This document shows, piece by piece, positions 25,289-33,608 of a stretch of 50,371 bases of DNA. Source of the stretch: Chloroflexota bacterium (lineage in GTDB: Bacteria; Chloroflexota; Anaerolineae; Aggregatilineales; Phototrophicaceae). The number at the start of each line of letters is the position of its first letter. Position 1 is the first letter of the stretch. The notes under the pieces are model-generated. The model was not told where the DNA came from. It ran no database searches and saw only the letters and a list, made by a program, of their open reading frames with translations. The DNA is taken from positions 1 through 50,371 of the forward strand of contig WTGF01000047.1 of NCBI GenBank assembly GCA_011525385.1. The letters run 5' to 3'. The translations under genes were made by a program, and so were the position numbers.

Positions 25289-27655
25289 TTGAAGAAGCAA
25301 CGCCTTTCCATCTATGTCCAGTTGCTAGTTAGTTCAATTGTCATCTTTGCCTGTCTGTGGCTGCAACCCGCAGCCAGCGTCTTGGCTGATGATAACGCTC
25401 CCAATGCTGAATTAGACATAGCTCAGATCTATCGCCTTGTCAGCCCATCAGTCGTGTCCATAGAAGTCGGAAGCGTCCTGTTCGAGGTCGCTAGTGGAAC
25501 CGGCTTTGTTGTCGACAAAAATGGACATATTGTGACCAATGCGCATGTAGTTGAAGACGCGATAGACATACAGGTCGTTTTCCAAGATGGCTCGGAAGCG
25601 TCGACTGAGTTGATAGGCATTGATAGGCGTATGGACATCGCTGTCATCAGAGTCGACGTTGACACTCGTCGTCTCAAACCAGTAACTTTCGGCGACTCGG
25701 ACGACCTTGCTGTGGGCGAGTCGGTTCTGGCGATAGGCAATCCGCATGGACTGGCTGGCAGTTTGACCAGGGGCATCATCAGCGGACTCAATCGAGAGCT
25801 AGAATTTGCTGATGGCTCAATCATGGCAGGCTTGATTCAGACTGACGCGGCGATCAATCCCGGCAACAGCGGCGGTCCGCTGATTAATCTGGCTGGAGAA
25901 ATAGTAGGCGTGAACTCGGCCGGATATCGATATGCCAACAATCTTGGCTTTGCCATCCCGTCGAATCGGGTGAAGCGGATATCTGAGAGCATGATTGCTC
26001 AAGAGCATTTTCGTATTACTGTGACGCCCCAGCCGACCTGGAGGCCTTGGCCGACTTTTACACCGTTGGGCAGCGATCAGGTAGCCTGGACGACGGATGC
26101 TGACGGTGACGGCTTGCCCGATAGCGCGGACAACTGCCCTGAAGAATTTGGTTATGCGGACAATGCCGGCTGCCCCTATCCCGATGACCCGGATCGCGAC
26201 GGTATCCGCGCTGACGCCGACCTCTGCCCGCATGAGTTCGCTCCCGATACCCCCAATGGCTGTCGCGATTTTGACGACGATGGTCTGGACACGTCACAAG
26301 ACGATTGCCCCGAAGCGCCAGGTCCGCCCTCCAACCGGGGCTGTCCCTTGGCCGGCACGCCAATGCCAACCGATACAAATACGCCAGTCCCGACAGACAC
26401 ATCGGTCCTAACTGATACGCCAATGCCGACGGATACGGACACGCCAGTCCCGACAGACACATTGCTCCCAACTAACACGCCCGCGCCAACCGACACGCCA
26501 ACCCATCGGTCGGTCGGTTTCGCTCTAGACAAAAACGCGATCTCGCTTGATATCATCGGCCTCAACTCAACCGATCTGTCAAATGTCTCTATCAACGCCA
26601 GTATACTCGACTCCAGCGGCCAACTCGTCTCCGGCCTGAATGTCGACGACTTCTCAATCGGTGGCGATTTAGCAGGTTTGGCCAGCGTGACACGCGTGGA
26701 AAACGTCGCCTTCGACGACTTGCCATTTGCCACTGTCTTGGTGATTGATACCAGCAGCAGCATGGCAGATCGTCCCTTGCGACAAGCTAAACAGGCGGCG
26801 AGGGAATTCGTCTACGCCCTGCGGCCAGGTGACCCGGTGGCCATTGTCACCTTCAATACACAGGTATCGCTGGCGATGGACTATACAGTTGACCGGAATC
26901 TTCTTCTTCGGGCCATCGACAGCCTGGCATATGGCGGACAAACCGCGCTCTACGACGCCACTTACCTCGGCATTGAGATCGCTAACCGCGCGCCGCTTCC
27001 GCGCCGCGCAGTCGTGATATTGAGCGATGGCGGCGAATATGGCGATTCTAGCGCCTACAGTCGCGATGAAAGCATAAAAGCCGCCACCGTCAATGGAGTA
27101 CCGGTTTATACTGTTGGCTTGGGATGGTCGATCGATCGTCGTTTCCTGGAAGTTGTTTCGGCGGAAACGAACGCCGAGTTTTACGACTCGCCGAGGCCTG
27201 AGCAATTGCGCAGTATATTCCAGAACCTGGCTTATCTCTTCCGCACGCAATATGTCATCACCTTGAATGCCGATGTTCTGGCCGACGGAACGCGCTATGA
27301 TTTTAGCCTGGAACTCACCACCCCGGATGGCCGTTTCACGTCCGGTTGGGCGACCTTGCGCGCGCCGATTCCGATACCGCTGCTATTCTTGCCCGACGAC
27401 ATTTTCGCGGAAGCACTGCGCGAGAATACACAGATCAAGGTCGAGATCCTGGCCGACCAAGACATCGAAAGCATCGAGATCACGCTTGACGGCGAAGTCG
27501 TTTCCACGGATGAGACTTACATAATTGAACCGGCCAGGGAAGCGCCGGGCAAACACCGGCTGGATATCACCGTCAGCGATGTCGACGGCGATGTTGGCCG
27601 GTTCACACGAGAATTTGAAGTTGCAGACCTGCAGCCCCAAGTTGCCGACGATTAG
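25289..27655 (+). CDS. Secreted HtrA-like protease fused to TSP3 repeats and a VWA domain
   Basis: The protein has 788 residues. A Sec signal peptide (about 1-34, ending near VLADDN) is followed by a trypsin-like DegP-type domain (about 40-235) with the full triad: His86 in TNAHVV, Asp116 in RMDIAVI, and Ser194 in NPGNSGGPL. Instead of PDZ domains there are thrombospondin type 3-like calcium repeats (about 268-350, DADGDGLPDSADNC pattern with paired Cys). A Thr/Pro linker of PTDT units (about 355-410) comes next, then a VWA domain from about 480 with an intact MIDAS (VIDTSSSM, Asp487), and a C-terminal beta region. This order suggests an exported, calcium-dependent adhesive protease or quality-control factor. 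The first codon is TTG. It is flanked by short gaps and has no obvious partner. Confidence 0.9.
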   Translation: MKKQRLSIYVQLLVSSIVIFACLWLQPAASVLADDNAPNAELDIAQIYRLVSPSVVSIEVGSVLFEVASGTGFVVDKNGHIVTNAHVVEDAIDIQVVFQDGSEASTELIGIDRRMDIAVIRVDVDTRRLKPVTFGDSDDLAVGESVLAIGNPHGLAGSLTRGIISGLNRELEFADGSIMAGLIQTDAAINPGNSGGPLINLAGEIVGVNSAGYRYANNLGFAIPSNRVKRISESMIAQEHFRITVTPQPTWRPWPTFTPLGSDQVAWTTDADGDGLPDSADNCPEEFGYADNAGCPYPDDPDRDGIRADADLCPHEFAPDTPNGCRDFDDDGLDTSQDDCPEAPGPPSNRGCPLAGTPMPTDTNTPVPTDTSVLTDTPMPTDTDTPVPTDTLLPTNTPAPTDTPTHRSVGFALDKNAISLDIIGLNSTDLSNVSINASILDSSGQLVSGLNVDDFSIGGDLAGLASVTRVENVAFDDLPFATVLVIDTSSSMADRPLRQAKQAAREFVYALRPGDPVAIVTFNTQVSLAMDYTVDRNLLLRAIDSLAYGGQTALYDATYLGIEIANRAPLPRRAVVILSDGGEYGDSSAYSRDESIKAATVNGVPVYTVGLGWSIDRRFLEVVSAETNAEFYDSPRPEQLRSIFQNLAYLFRTQYVITLNADVLADGTRYDFSLELTTPDGRFTSGWATLRAPIPIPLLFLPDDIFAEALRENTQIKVEILADQDIESIEITLDGEVVSTDETYIIEPAREAPGKHRLDITVSDVDGDVGRFTREFEVADLQPQVADD

Positions 27656-27697
27656 GAGCCAGCGCTCCAAGCGAAAGTCCGCTCAGATAAGGCGACC

Positions 27698-27725
27698 TTG
27701 CGTACCCTTACGCATAGACTACACT
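27698..27725 (+). promoter_or_regulatory. Possible promoter of the aldo/keto reductase gene
   Basis: TTGCGT (27698-27703), a 16-bp spacer, and TACACT (27720-27725). It lies about 70 bp before the start codon, which has a strong GAGGAG ribosome site. Confidence 0.4.
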
Positions 27726-27793
27726 AGACCCGGAGATAGACGTGTCTCGGTTTTCCCAGGATAACTTGGATAATCGAGCAGAGGAGTGAAAAC

Positions 27794-28840
27794 ATGCAAC
27801 ACGTCCCCTTTGGCAGAACCGGATTGACAACCCCACCCATCGTCTTCGGCTCGACCGCGCTTGGCAATCTCTTCCGCGAATTCTCCTACCAATCGAAGCT
27901 GGAGACCATGCGCGCCATCTTCGAGCGCCTGCCCAAACCGGTCGTGATCGATTCCGCCGGCAAGTACGGCGCCGGACTGGCCCTGGAAGTGATGGGCGAC
28001 TGCCTGCGCGATCTGGGCATCCCGCCCGGCGATGTCATCATCAGCAACAAGCTGGCCTGGCTGCGCGCCCCGCTGCGGACGCCCGAGCCCACCTTCGAGC
28101 CCGGCGCCTGGTTCGGCCTGGAGCACGACGCCGTGCAGGACATCAGCTACGAGGGCATCCTCAAGTGCTTCGAGCAAGGACTCGAACTGCTGGGTGGCGA
28201 TTATCAGACCCAACTCGTTTCAGTTCACGATCCTGACGAGTACCTCGATGCCGCGACTTCCCCCGATGATCGCGCCCGCCGCTTCGATGACATCCTGGGC
28301 GCCTATCGCGCGCTCAACGAGTTGAAAGCGAATGGCAAGGCGGCGGGAATCGGCGTCGGCGCCAAAAACTGGAAGTCCATCGCCGAGATTGACGCCCGGG
28401 TCGAGCTCGATTGGGTCATGTTCGCCAACAGCTACACGCTCTATTCCCATCCCGCCGATCTGCTGGACTTCATGGATTCCCTGCATCGCAAGGGCGTCGC
28501 CATCATCAACTCCGCGGTATTCAACGCCGGCTTCCTGACCGGCGGCGAGTTCTTCAATTACGTCAAACTGGATCCCGCCAACCCCGACCATGCCGAAAAA
28601 TTCGCCTGGCGCGAGAAGTTCTTCGCGCTCTGCGAACAACACGGCCAGACGCCCTCGGAAGTCTGCATCCAGTTCGGCAAATCGCACCCGGGCATCGTCG
28701 CCCTGGCCCTCAGCACCAGCAAATCGCATCGCGTCAAAACCAATGTCGACGCCATGTCCGTTACAGTGCCAAATGCCTTCTGGGATCTGCTCAAAGAAGA
28801 GGGTCTTCTGGCCGCGGATCATCCGTATGTATCGCATTAA
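27794..28840 (+). CDS. Aldo/keto reductase, L-fucose / D-threo-aldose 1-dehydrogenase type
   Basis: The protein has 348 residues. The AKR tetrad is visible: Asp53 and Tyr58 in VIDSAGKYG, Lys86 in IISNKLAW, and His in LVSVHDPDEY. The start FGRTGL and the long HDPDEY region match the AKR branch that oxidises L-fucose, L-galactose or D-arabinose at C1 to the lactone with NAD(P)+. In this fucosidase-rich region, L-fucose is the most likely substrate. The product L-fuconolactone would enter the non-phosphorylating fucose pathway, but no lactonase, dehydratase or aldolase is recognised in the window. The ribosome site GAGGAG is 8 bases upstream. A role on another aldose cannot be excluded. Confidence 0.85.
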   Translation: MQHVPFGRTGLTTPPIVFGSTALGNLFREFSYQSKLETMRAIFERLPKPVVIDSAGKYGAGLALEVMGDCLRDLGIPPGDVIISNKLAWLRAPLRTPEPTFEPGAWFGLEHDAVQDISYEGILKCFEQGLELLGGDYQTQLVSVHDPDEYLDAATSPDDRARRFDDILGAYRALNELKANGKAAGIGVGAKNWKSIAEIDARVELDWVMFANSYTLYSHPADLLDFMDSLHRKGVAIINSAVFNAGFLTGGEFFNYVKLDPANPDHAEKFAWREKFFALCEQHGQTPSEVCIQFGKSHPGIVALALSTSKSHRVKTNVDAMSVTVPNAFWDLLKEEGLLAADHPYVSH

Positions 28841-28848
28841 TAAACGGT

Positions 28849-28876
28849 TTGACAGATCCTGTCCGTCTGCTATAAT
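28849..28876 (+). promoter_or_regulatory. Consensus sigma70 promoter
   Basis: TTGACA (28849-28854), a 16-bp spacer, and TATAAT (28871-28876): both hexamers are exact consensus. It lies 52 bp before the GTG of the small membrane protein gene and starts within 10 bp of the upstream stop codon. Confidence 0.8.
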
Positions 28877-28928
28877 AGCGTTGAAGATTACTGGCAAGCG
28901 CCTTACGCTCTAGTGAAAGCGGAACATC

Positions 28929-29246
28929 GTGGATCTACAAGAACAAGTCACCAGACATGCCGCCGAAATTGGCGAATTGCGGGGCAAACTGGACGCCCTC
29001 GCCACCAAGGATTTCGTCCGCGCGGAGAATGCCGTTCTTCTCAAAGAGTTTACCGGGATGGTAAAAGAGATTTCGGACAAGATAGATGATCAAACCCAGG
29101 ATATTCGAGACGAAATTCAAAAGCAGCGCGACTTCCGAACTCGCATGCTGACCATCGGAACCATCATTGCCGTCCTTTTATCCATGTTTGTCGCAACTAT
29201 CAATGCCTATGTCGGCGCCGTCGGTGTCGGATTAATTCAACTGTAG
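28929..29246 (+). CDS. Small coiled-coil protein with a C-terminal transmembrane helix
   Basis: The protein has 105 residues. The first 68 form a charged helix with heptad-like spacing (EIGELRGKLDAL, EISDKIDDQTQDIRDEI), followed by one TM helix (about 72-96) and a short tail. This layout resembles XhlA/hemolysin-type or other small tail-anchored coiled-coil proteins, but no family is certain. It starts with GTG. A perfect consensus promoter and a strong terminator bound it, so it is an autonomous, probably well transcribed unit between the AKR and sulfatase genes. Confidence 0.7.
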   Translation: MDLQEQVTRHAAEIGELRGKLDALATKDFVRAENAVLLKEFTGMVKEISDKIDDQTQDIRDEIQKQRDFRTRMLTIGTIIAVLLSMFVATINAYVGAVGVGLIQL

Positions 29247-29290
29247 CCTACCCATCCACAACCAAATTGATCTGCAGCCAAAGAAAGTGA

Positions 29291-29321
29291 TGGATTGCTT
29301 GGAGCAGTCCATTTTTCTTTG
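29291..29321 (+). terminator. Rho-independent terminator of the small membrane protein gene
   Basis: ATGGATTGC and GCAGTCCAT form a 9-bp stem (one G-T pair) with loop TTGGA, followed by TTTTCTTT. Confidence 0.75.
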
Positions 29322-29366
29322 TACAATTTCCCTGCCTGACAAATCACTCGGAAGGAAACAGCGTCC

Positions 29367-30788
29367 ATGCCCGACCAAAGACCCAACATCCTCTTCATCA
29401 TGTCAGACGACCATGCCTCCCACGCCATGACCTGCTACGGCAGCCGCATCAATCAGACCCCCAATCTCGATCGCATTGCCGACGAAGGCATGCGCTTCGA
29501 TAACTGCTTCTGCACCAATTCCATTTGTACGCCCAGCCGCGCCGCCATCTTGACCGGTACCTACAATCACATCAACCAAGTGACGACGCTGGACACGCAC
29601 ATGGACAATACGCTGCCGACCTTCGTCAAAGATCTGCGCGCCAGTGGCTACCAGACCGGCATGTTCGGCAAATGGCACCTGGGGCAGGGTCCCGCGCACG
29701 AACCGACGGGCTTCGACGATTGGGCCGTCCTGCCCGGGCAAGGGCTTTATCACAACCCGACCTTCATTTTCAAGACAGAAGCTGGATCGCAGCGGCGGCC
29801 GGTACACGGATACGTGACCGATCTCATTACCGATATGACGCTTGACTTCTTGCGAGATCGAGATCGCGAACGACCCTTCTTCGTGATGTGTCATCACAAG
29901 GCCCCGCACCGGCACTGGGAACCGGACGAGAAACATGCTCATATGTTCCTGGACGAAGACGTGCCGGAACCGGACACGCTCTATGACGACTACAGCAATC
30001 GCGCCTCGGCCGCGGAAGCCGCCGAAATGCGCCTGGGTACCCACATGACCCCGCTCGATACCAAAACCGAAATCCCGCGCGACTTGCCGGAAATGGAATT
30101 GCGCAAGTGGGCTTATCAGCGTTACATCAAGGACTATTTGCGCGTGGTCGCCAGCATTGACGACAATGTCGGCCGCTTGCTGGATTACCTGGACGCGCAG
30201 GAGCTGACGGAGAACACCATCGTCGTCTACACCTCCGATCAGGGCTTTTTCCTGGGCGACCACGGCTGGTACGACAAGCGCTTCATGTACGAGGAATCGC
30301 TGCGCATGCCTTATATCATGCGCTACCCGCGCCGGATCCAAGCGGGCAGCGCCAACCAGGACATGATCCTCAATGTCGATTTCGCGCCCACCTATCTAGA
30401 ATTGGCGGGACTGCCCGCCCCCGATCATTATCAGGGTCGCAGCTTCGCGCCCATGTTGACCGGCGAGACGCCGGGCGACTGGCGGCAATCGATGTACTAT
30501 CGCTATTGGATGCACAAGACGCATCACAATGTTTACGCGCATTACGGCATCCGCACCCATCGCTACAAACTGATCTACTATTATGCCGATGCCCTGGGGC
30601 AAACGGGCGCCATAGACGAGACCTACCAGCCGGAATGGGAACTCTTTGACCTCGAAAAGGATCCCTATGAATTGAAAAACGTGGTTGACGATCCAGCCTA
30701 CGCGGCGCTGGTCCGCGAACTCAAGGATGAAATGCATCGCCTGCAAGCGGATGTCGGCGACGAGCGCTATCACCTCGATGTCGATTAG
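29367..30788 (+). CDS. Sulfatase (family S1, formylglycine-dependent)
   Basis: The protein has 473 residues. N-terminal NILFIMSDDHA carries the metal-binding Asp14-Asp15. ICTPSRAAILTG is the sulfatase signature, in which Cys54 is converted to formylglycine by a maturase. GKWHLG, HHKAPH and YTSDQGFFLGDHGW supply further active-site residues. No signal peptide is seen, so the enzyme should act in the cytoplasm on imported sulfated sugars; no maturase gene is in the window. Context with fucosidases suggests desulfation of sulfated fucose, but S1 subfamilies cannot be separated by eye. Its stop overlaps the stop of the convergent phosphotransferase gene by 4 bp. TTGGAG/TACAAT with 17-bp spacing (29300-29328) may be a promoter overlapping the preceding terminator. 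Confidence 0.92.
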   Translation: MPDQRPNILFIMSDDHASHAMTCYGSRINQTPNLDRIADEGMRFDNCFCTNSICTPSRAAILTGTYNHINQVTTLDTHMDNTLPTFVKDLRASGYQTGMFGKWHLGQGPAHEPTGFDDWAVLPGQGLYHNPTFIFKTEAGSQRRPVHGYVTDLITDMTLDFLRDRDRERPFFVMCHHKAPHRHWEPDEKHAHMFLDEDVPEPDTLYDDYSNRASAAEAAEMRLGTHMTPLDTKTEIPRDLPEMELRKWAYQRYIKDYLRVVASIDDNVGRLLDYLDAQELTENTIVVYTSDQGFFLGDHGWYDKRFMYEESLRMPYIMRYPRRIQAGSANQDMILNVDFAPTYLELAGLPAPDHYQGRSFAPMLTGETPGDWRQSMYYRYWMHKTHHNVYAHYGIRTHRYKLIYYYADALGQTGAIDETYQPEWELFDLEKDPYELKNVVDDPAYAALVRELKDEMHRLQADVGDERYHLDVD

Positions 30789-31723
30789 CCGCCCCCCAGC
30801 AGCGCCCGCTTGGCAGCGGCGATGAACTGCCGGAAGCGCGTTTCCATGTGAGGCCGCGTGAACCAACCCGCCGGATCAGTCATCGGCCGAACGCTGGCGG
30901 CCAGTTCGCTGATCGGCAAATTGGGCAATTGCCAGCCTGTCTCCGCCTGATAGACCTTCAGGAATATATCCGCCGCCTCTGGCAGGCCTTCCAGGAAGTA
31001 CTCCATGCGCGCGTAAGCGACATCACCAGCCGGGTCGCCGTAGCCGGCTTCCTCCCAATCCACCACAGCCGAGATCTCGTCGTCCAGCCACAAGATATTC
31101 CCCGACCAGTAATCCGTATGCTGGAAGCGCGGCACGCTCAACTGGCGTCGCTGCCAATGGTCATTCACCAGATGCCAAATCATCTCACCGTCCCGATCCT
31201 CGCGCATGTAGTCCGGGATTCTTCCCTCCTTGATAAACCAGGCGACCTCTACATCGTCGTTCATCAGGAATGGCTTGTCGGCCTCGCTGATTGGCGTCTG
31301 ATGAATCCGCGCCAGCATACGCGCGTTGGTCGCCGCCATTTCCCCCCAGCGCGCCGCTTCGGTCGGTGGCTCGATCTGGCTGCCCGGCAGGAACTCGGTC
31401 AGGATGCCCGGCAAGCCTAAGAGGCTGCCATCCCTATCCAGCAGCAGGGGCGGCGGAACGGGAATGCCATGCCCGCGCAGCAAGCGCAGCGCCTGAAATT
31501 CGCAGGCCGGCTTGTCATGCCCCTCTTCATAGTTTTCGGGATTGTAACGGCGTACGACGATCTTTCGCGGCTCGGCGCCTTCCTGTTCAATACGAAGCGT
31601 TTGCGCGAAATTGGAATAGCTGCCGGGCAGCGACTCGACGCCGTAGGCAGCGCCAGCGTGACCAAGCGCCTCCAATACCGCCATGATCGATTTCTTTGAC
31701 AAGCGCGAAGTTGATGTCGTCAA
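30785..31723 (-). CDS. Aminoglycoside phosphotransferase (APH)-family kinase
   Basis: The protein has up to 312 residues. It shows the APH/choline kinase-like fold: IVVRRYNP (Lys/Arg region of the N lobe), GILTEFLPG hinge, the catalytic HTDYWSGN loop (Brenner motif with Asp and Asn), and VVDWEEAGYGDPAGDVA for the metal-binding Asp. Such enzymes phosphorylate small hydroxylated molecules, including sugars and homoserine as well as antibiotics. Beside a fucosidase, a sugar kinase role is at least as likely as resistance. The longest frame starts with TTG at 31723, which overlaps the stop of the upstream GH29 gene; ATG 31684 is the alternative. Same transcript as the GH29 at 31720. Confidence 0.82.
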   Translation of the reverse strand: MTTSTSRLSKKSIMAVLEALGHAGAAYGVESLPGSYSNFAQTLRIEQEGAEPRKIVVRRYNPENYEEGHDKPACEFQALRLLRGHGIPVPPPLLLDRDGSLLGLPGILTEFLPGSQIEPPTEAARWGEMAATNARMLARIHQTPISEADKPFLMNDDVEVAWFIKEGRIPDYMREDRDGEMIWHLVNDHWQRRQLSVPRFQHTDYWSGNILWLDDEISAVVDWEEAGYGDPAGDVAYARMEYFLEGLPEAADIFLKVYQAETGWQLPNLPISELAASVRPMTDPAGWFTRPHMETRFRQFIAAAKRALLGGG

Positions 31724-33174
31724 CTTAAACTCACCTTCCAGGCCGCCGCCAAATCCGTCATGAATTCGCTGCTCGAGCTGTCAATTGTCAGTCCCTCCGC
31801 CGATTGACTCCAGCTTACGGGCTGGTCAGATTCCAACAGCGACACCGATTCGATCGCCACCTCGTCGTTCAGCGCCTCAAAACTCACGGATCGCCGCGGT
31901 ATGCCCAATGTCATCGCGTAGACTGTCTTCCCGTCTTTGGATTGTGTGTAGCGCCGGTCGTCGGCGTTGCATTTGTCATAAACCCAGAATCTGTGATTGT
32001 TGCGGTATTCAAATAGCTTTTCGGTATCGCCTTCGGCATGCGTCGTCCAAGGTACGGTGCCGTAGATCGCCTCGCCATTCAGTTGCAGCCAGGCGCCCAT
32101 TTCCAGCAGCGGCCCCCGTTGACCCTGCGGAATGCTGCCGTCCGCCTTCGGCGACAGCGATAGCATCATGCTGCCGCCGCGCGCGCTGCAGTCGATCAGC
32201 TTGCTCAGCAGCGTATGCCCGTCGGCGTAAACCTGATTTTCCACCCAGCCCCAGGACTGGTCGCCGATACGCATGTCGTCGTTCCAGGGCCGCTCGTACT
32301 TCGCCGGACGATCCCGCCCTTTTTCGAAATTGATCACGCCGAAATCGGGATGAAAATTGGTTTGCATGCTGACCGGCAGTTTATTCAGTACCAGCACTTC
32401 TTTCTTCCAGCGCAGCCCTTGGTTGAGATAATGCGCCAGGATTTCCAGCGCACTTGATTCGATGCCGTCCTCGCGGAATTTGCCGCCGTCGAACCACATC
32501 AAGTCCGGCTGATATTTGTCGATGACCTCACGCACTTTGCGCCGCCACTGGTCGAAGAAATCGGCGAATTGGCTGGTTTGCTGCACCCAGTAGAAATCGG
32601 CGTATTCCGGATCGAAGAGATCCCAGCCTTCCGCCATGCCGCGCTCGACTGCCTCCGCGTCGAAGGTCTGATCCCATTGGTTCCAGCCGGCCAAAAACCA
32701 ATTGAAGCCGCGCACGATATGAAAGGGCGCCACCAGGCGCAAGCCGCGCTTCCGCAGTGCCGCCGCCAGCTCGCCGTAGAGATCGCGCTGCGGTCCCATC
32801 TTGCCAACGTTCCAGCGATAGACATCGCTGTCCCATAACCCGAATCCGTCGTGGTGCGCCAGGGAAAATCCGGCATAGCCGGCGCCGCTGGCCGCGAAGA
32901 GTTCCGCCCATTCGTCGGGATCGTAGTGTTCGGCGCTGAATTCGGAGATGAAATCCTTGTAACCGAATTGCGCCGGCGAACCGAAGCGTCGCACGTGCTC
33001 GCGATGAATCTCCTGCGAGGGATCGTACATCCATTTGCCGTACCATTCGTTGCCGAAACCCGGCACAGCGTAAATCCCCCAATGCGCGTACAAACCGAAC
33101 TTGCCATCGCTGAACCAATCCGGCGCTTTATGCCGCGTCAGCGAATCCCAACTCGCCTGATACGTCCCGCTCAT
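31720..33174 (-). CDS. Alpha-L-fucosidase family protein (GH29), copy C
   Basis: The protein has 484 residues with no signal peptide. It shows FGLYAHWGIYAVPGFGNEWY, FSLAHHDGFGLWDS, and LMWFDGGKF with Asp229 as expected nucleophile, then WGWVENQVYADG and GSMMLSLSPKADG. SLAHHDGF instead of SKHHDGF, and MMLSLSPKADG instead of LLNxGP, set it apart from copy A. Substrate preference may differ; it could be an alpha-L-galactosidase-like or other GH29 branch. A GAGAGGGGAG ribosome site precedes the ATG. It leads a two-gene unit with the APH-family kinase and is separated from the MFS operon by a 434-bp repeat region. Confidence 0.9.
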   Translation of the reverse strand: MSGTYQASWDSLTRHKAPDWFSDGKFGLYAHWGIYAVPGFGNEWYGKWMYDPSQEIHREHVRRFGSPAQFGYKDFISEFSAEHYDPDEWAELFAASGAGYAGFSLAHHDGFGLWDSDVYRWNVGKMGPQRDLYGELAAALRKRGLRLVAPFHIVRGFNWFLAGWNQWDQTFDAEAVERGMAEGWDLFDPEYADFYWVQQTSQFADFFDQWRRKVREVIDKYQPDLMWFDGGKFREDGIESSALEILAHYLNQGLRWKKEVLVLNKLPVSMQTNFHPDFGVINFEKGRDRPAKYERPWNDDMRIGDQSWGWVENQVYADGHTLLSKLIDCSARGGSMMLSLSPKADGSIPQGQRGPLLEMGAWLQLNGEAIYGTVPWTTHAEGDTEKLFEYRNNHRFWVYDKCNADDRRYTQSKDGKTVYAMTLGIPRRSVSFEALNDEVAIESVSLLESDQPVSWSQSAEGLTIDSSSSEFMTDLAAAWKVSLS

Positions 33175-33608
33175 CTTGACTCCCCTCTCATTTTAATTTA
33201 CCCCCTTGCGCATTTGAGCAACGGTCTGTTGTTGTCAGTAGCGCCAATAAAGGCATGCCAAGAAATCTCAATTGTAGCGAAGGATCCGAATCTAATCCTA
33301 GTCCAACCGAATGCGCTGCCCTTCCCCAATGCGTTGGGGAGGAGGTCGGTGCTGGGGTATACAGGCGCAGAATTCTCATAACAAACTTTCGCTTTCTTCT
33401 GTATCCTCAGTAGGACCAACAGAGTCATGCAACTCCAAAATATAAGTCGCCGGTAGGGGCGACCTATCAGGTCGCCCGCAAAACAGTCTTCTCCCTTGGT
33501 TTTCTCTGTGCCCTCTGTGCCTCTGTGGTGAATAAATGTTTCATGACTAACTTGCACTTACTGCTGTGCGTAGATAACGTCCCGGACATGCTTGGAATCA
33601 TCATCCAG
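33175..33608. repeat. Intergenic repeat mosaic between the GH29 copy C and MFS genes
   Basis: The 434 bp hold no gene. Positions 33237-33364 are a diverged copy of the sequence at 40772-40899, including a degenerate G-tract module. Positions 33407-33480 are a copy of the roughly 70-bp GTCATGCAACTCCAAAATA module ending in a hairpin. A CTCTGTGCCTCTGTGG module follows at about 33500-33540. Promoter elements for copy C must lie in the last 60 bp before 33174 but are not clear. Confidence 0.7.
33457..33477. repeat. GGGCGA-family hairpin, copy 3
   Basis: GGGCGACC, loop TATCA, GGTCGCCC: a perfect 8-bp stem preceded by GTAG, at the end of the 70-bp module. Confidence 0.85.

Noticed and set aside
30785..31723. 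Antibiotic-resistance gene
   Set aside because: Only the broad APH fold is visible; the neighbours are glycan genes, so a resistance claim is not supported.
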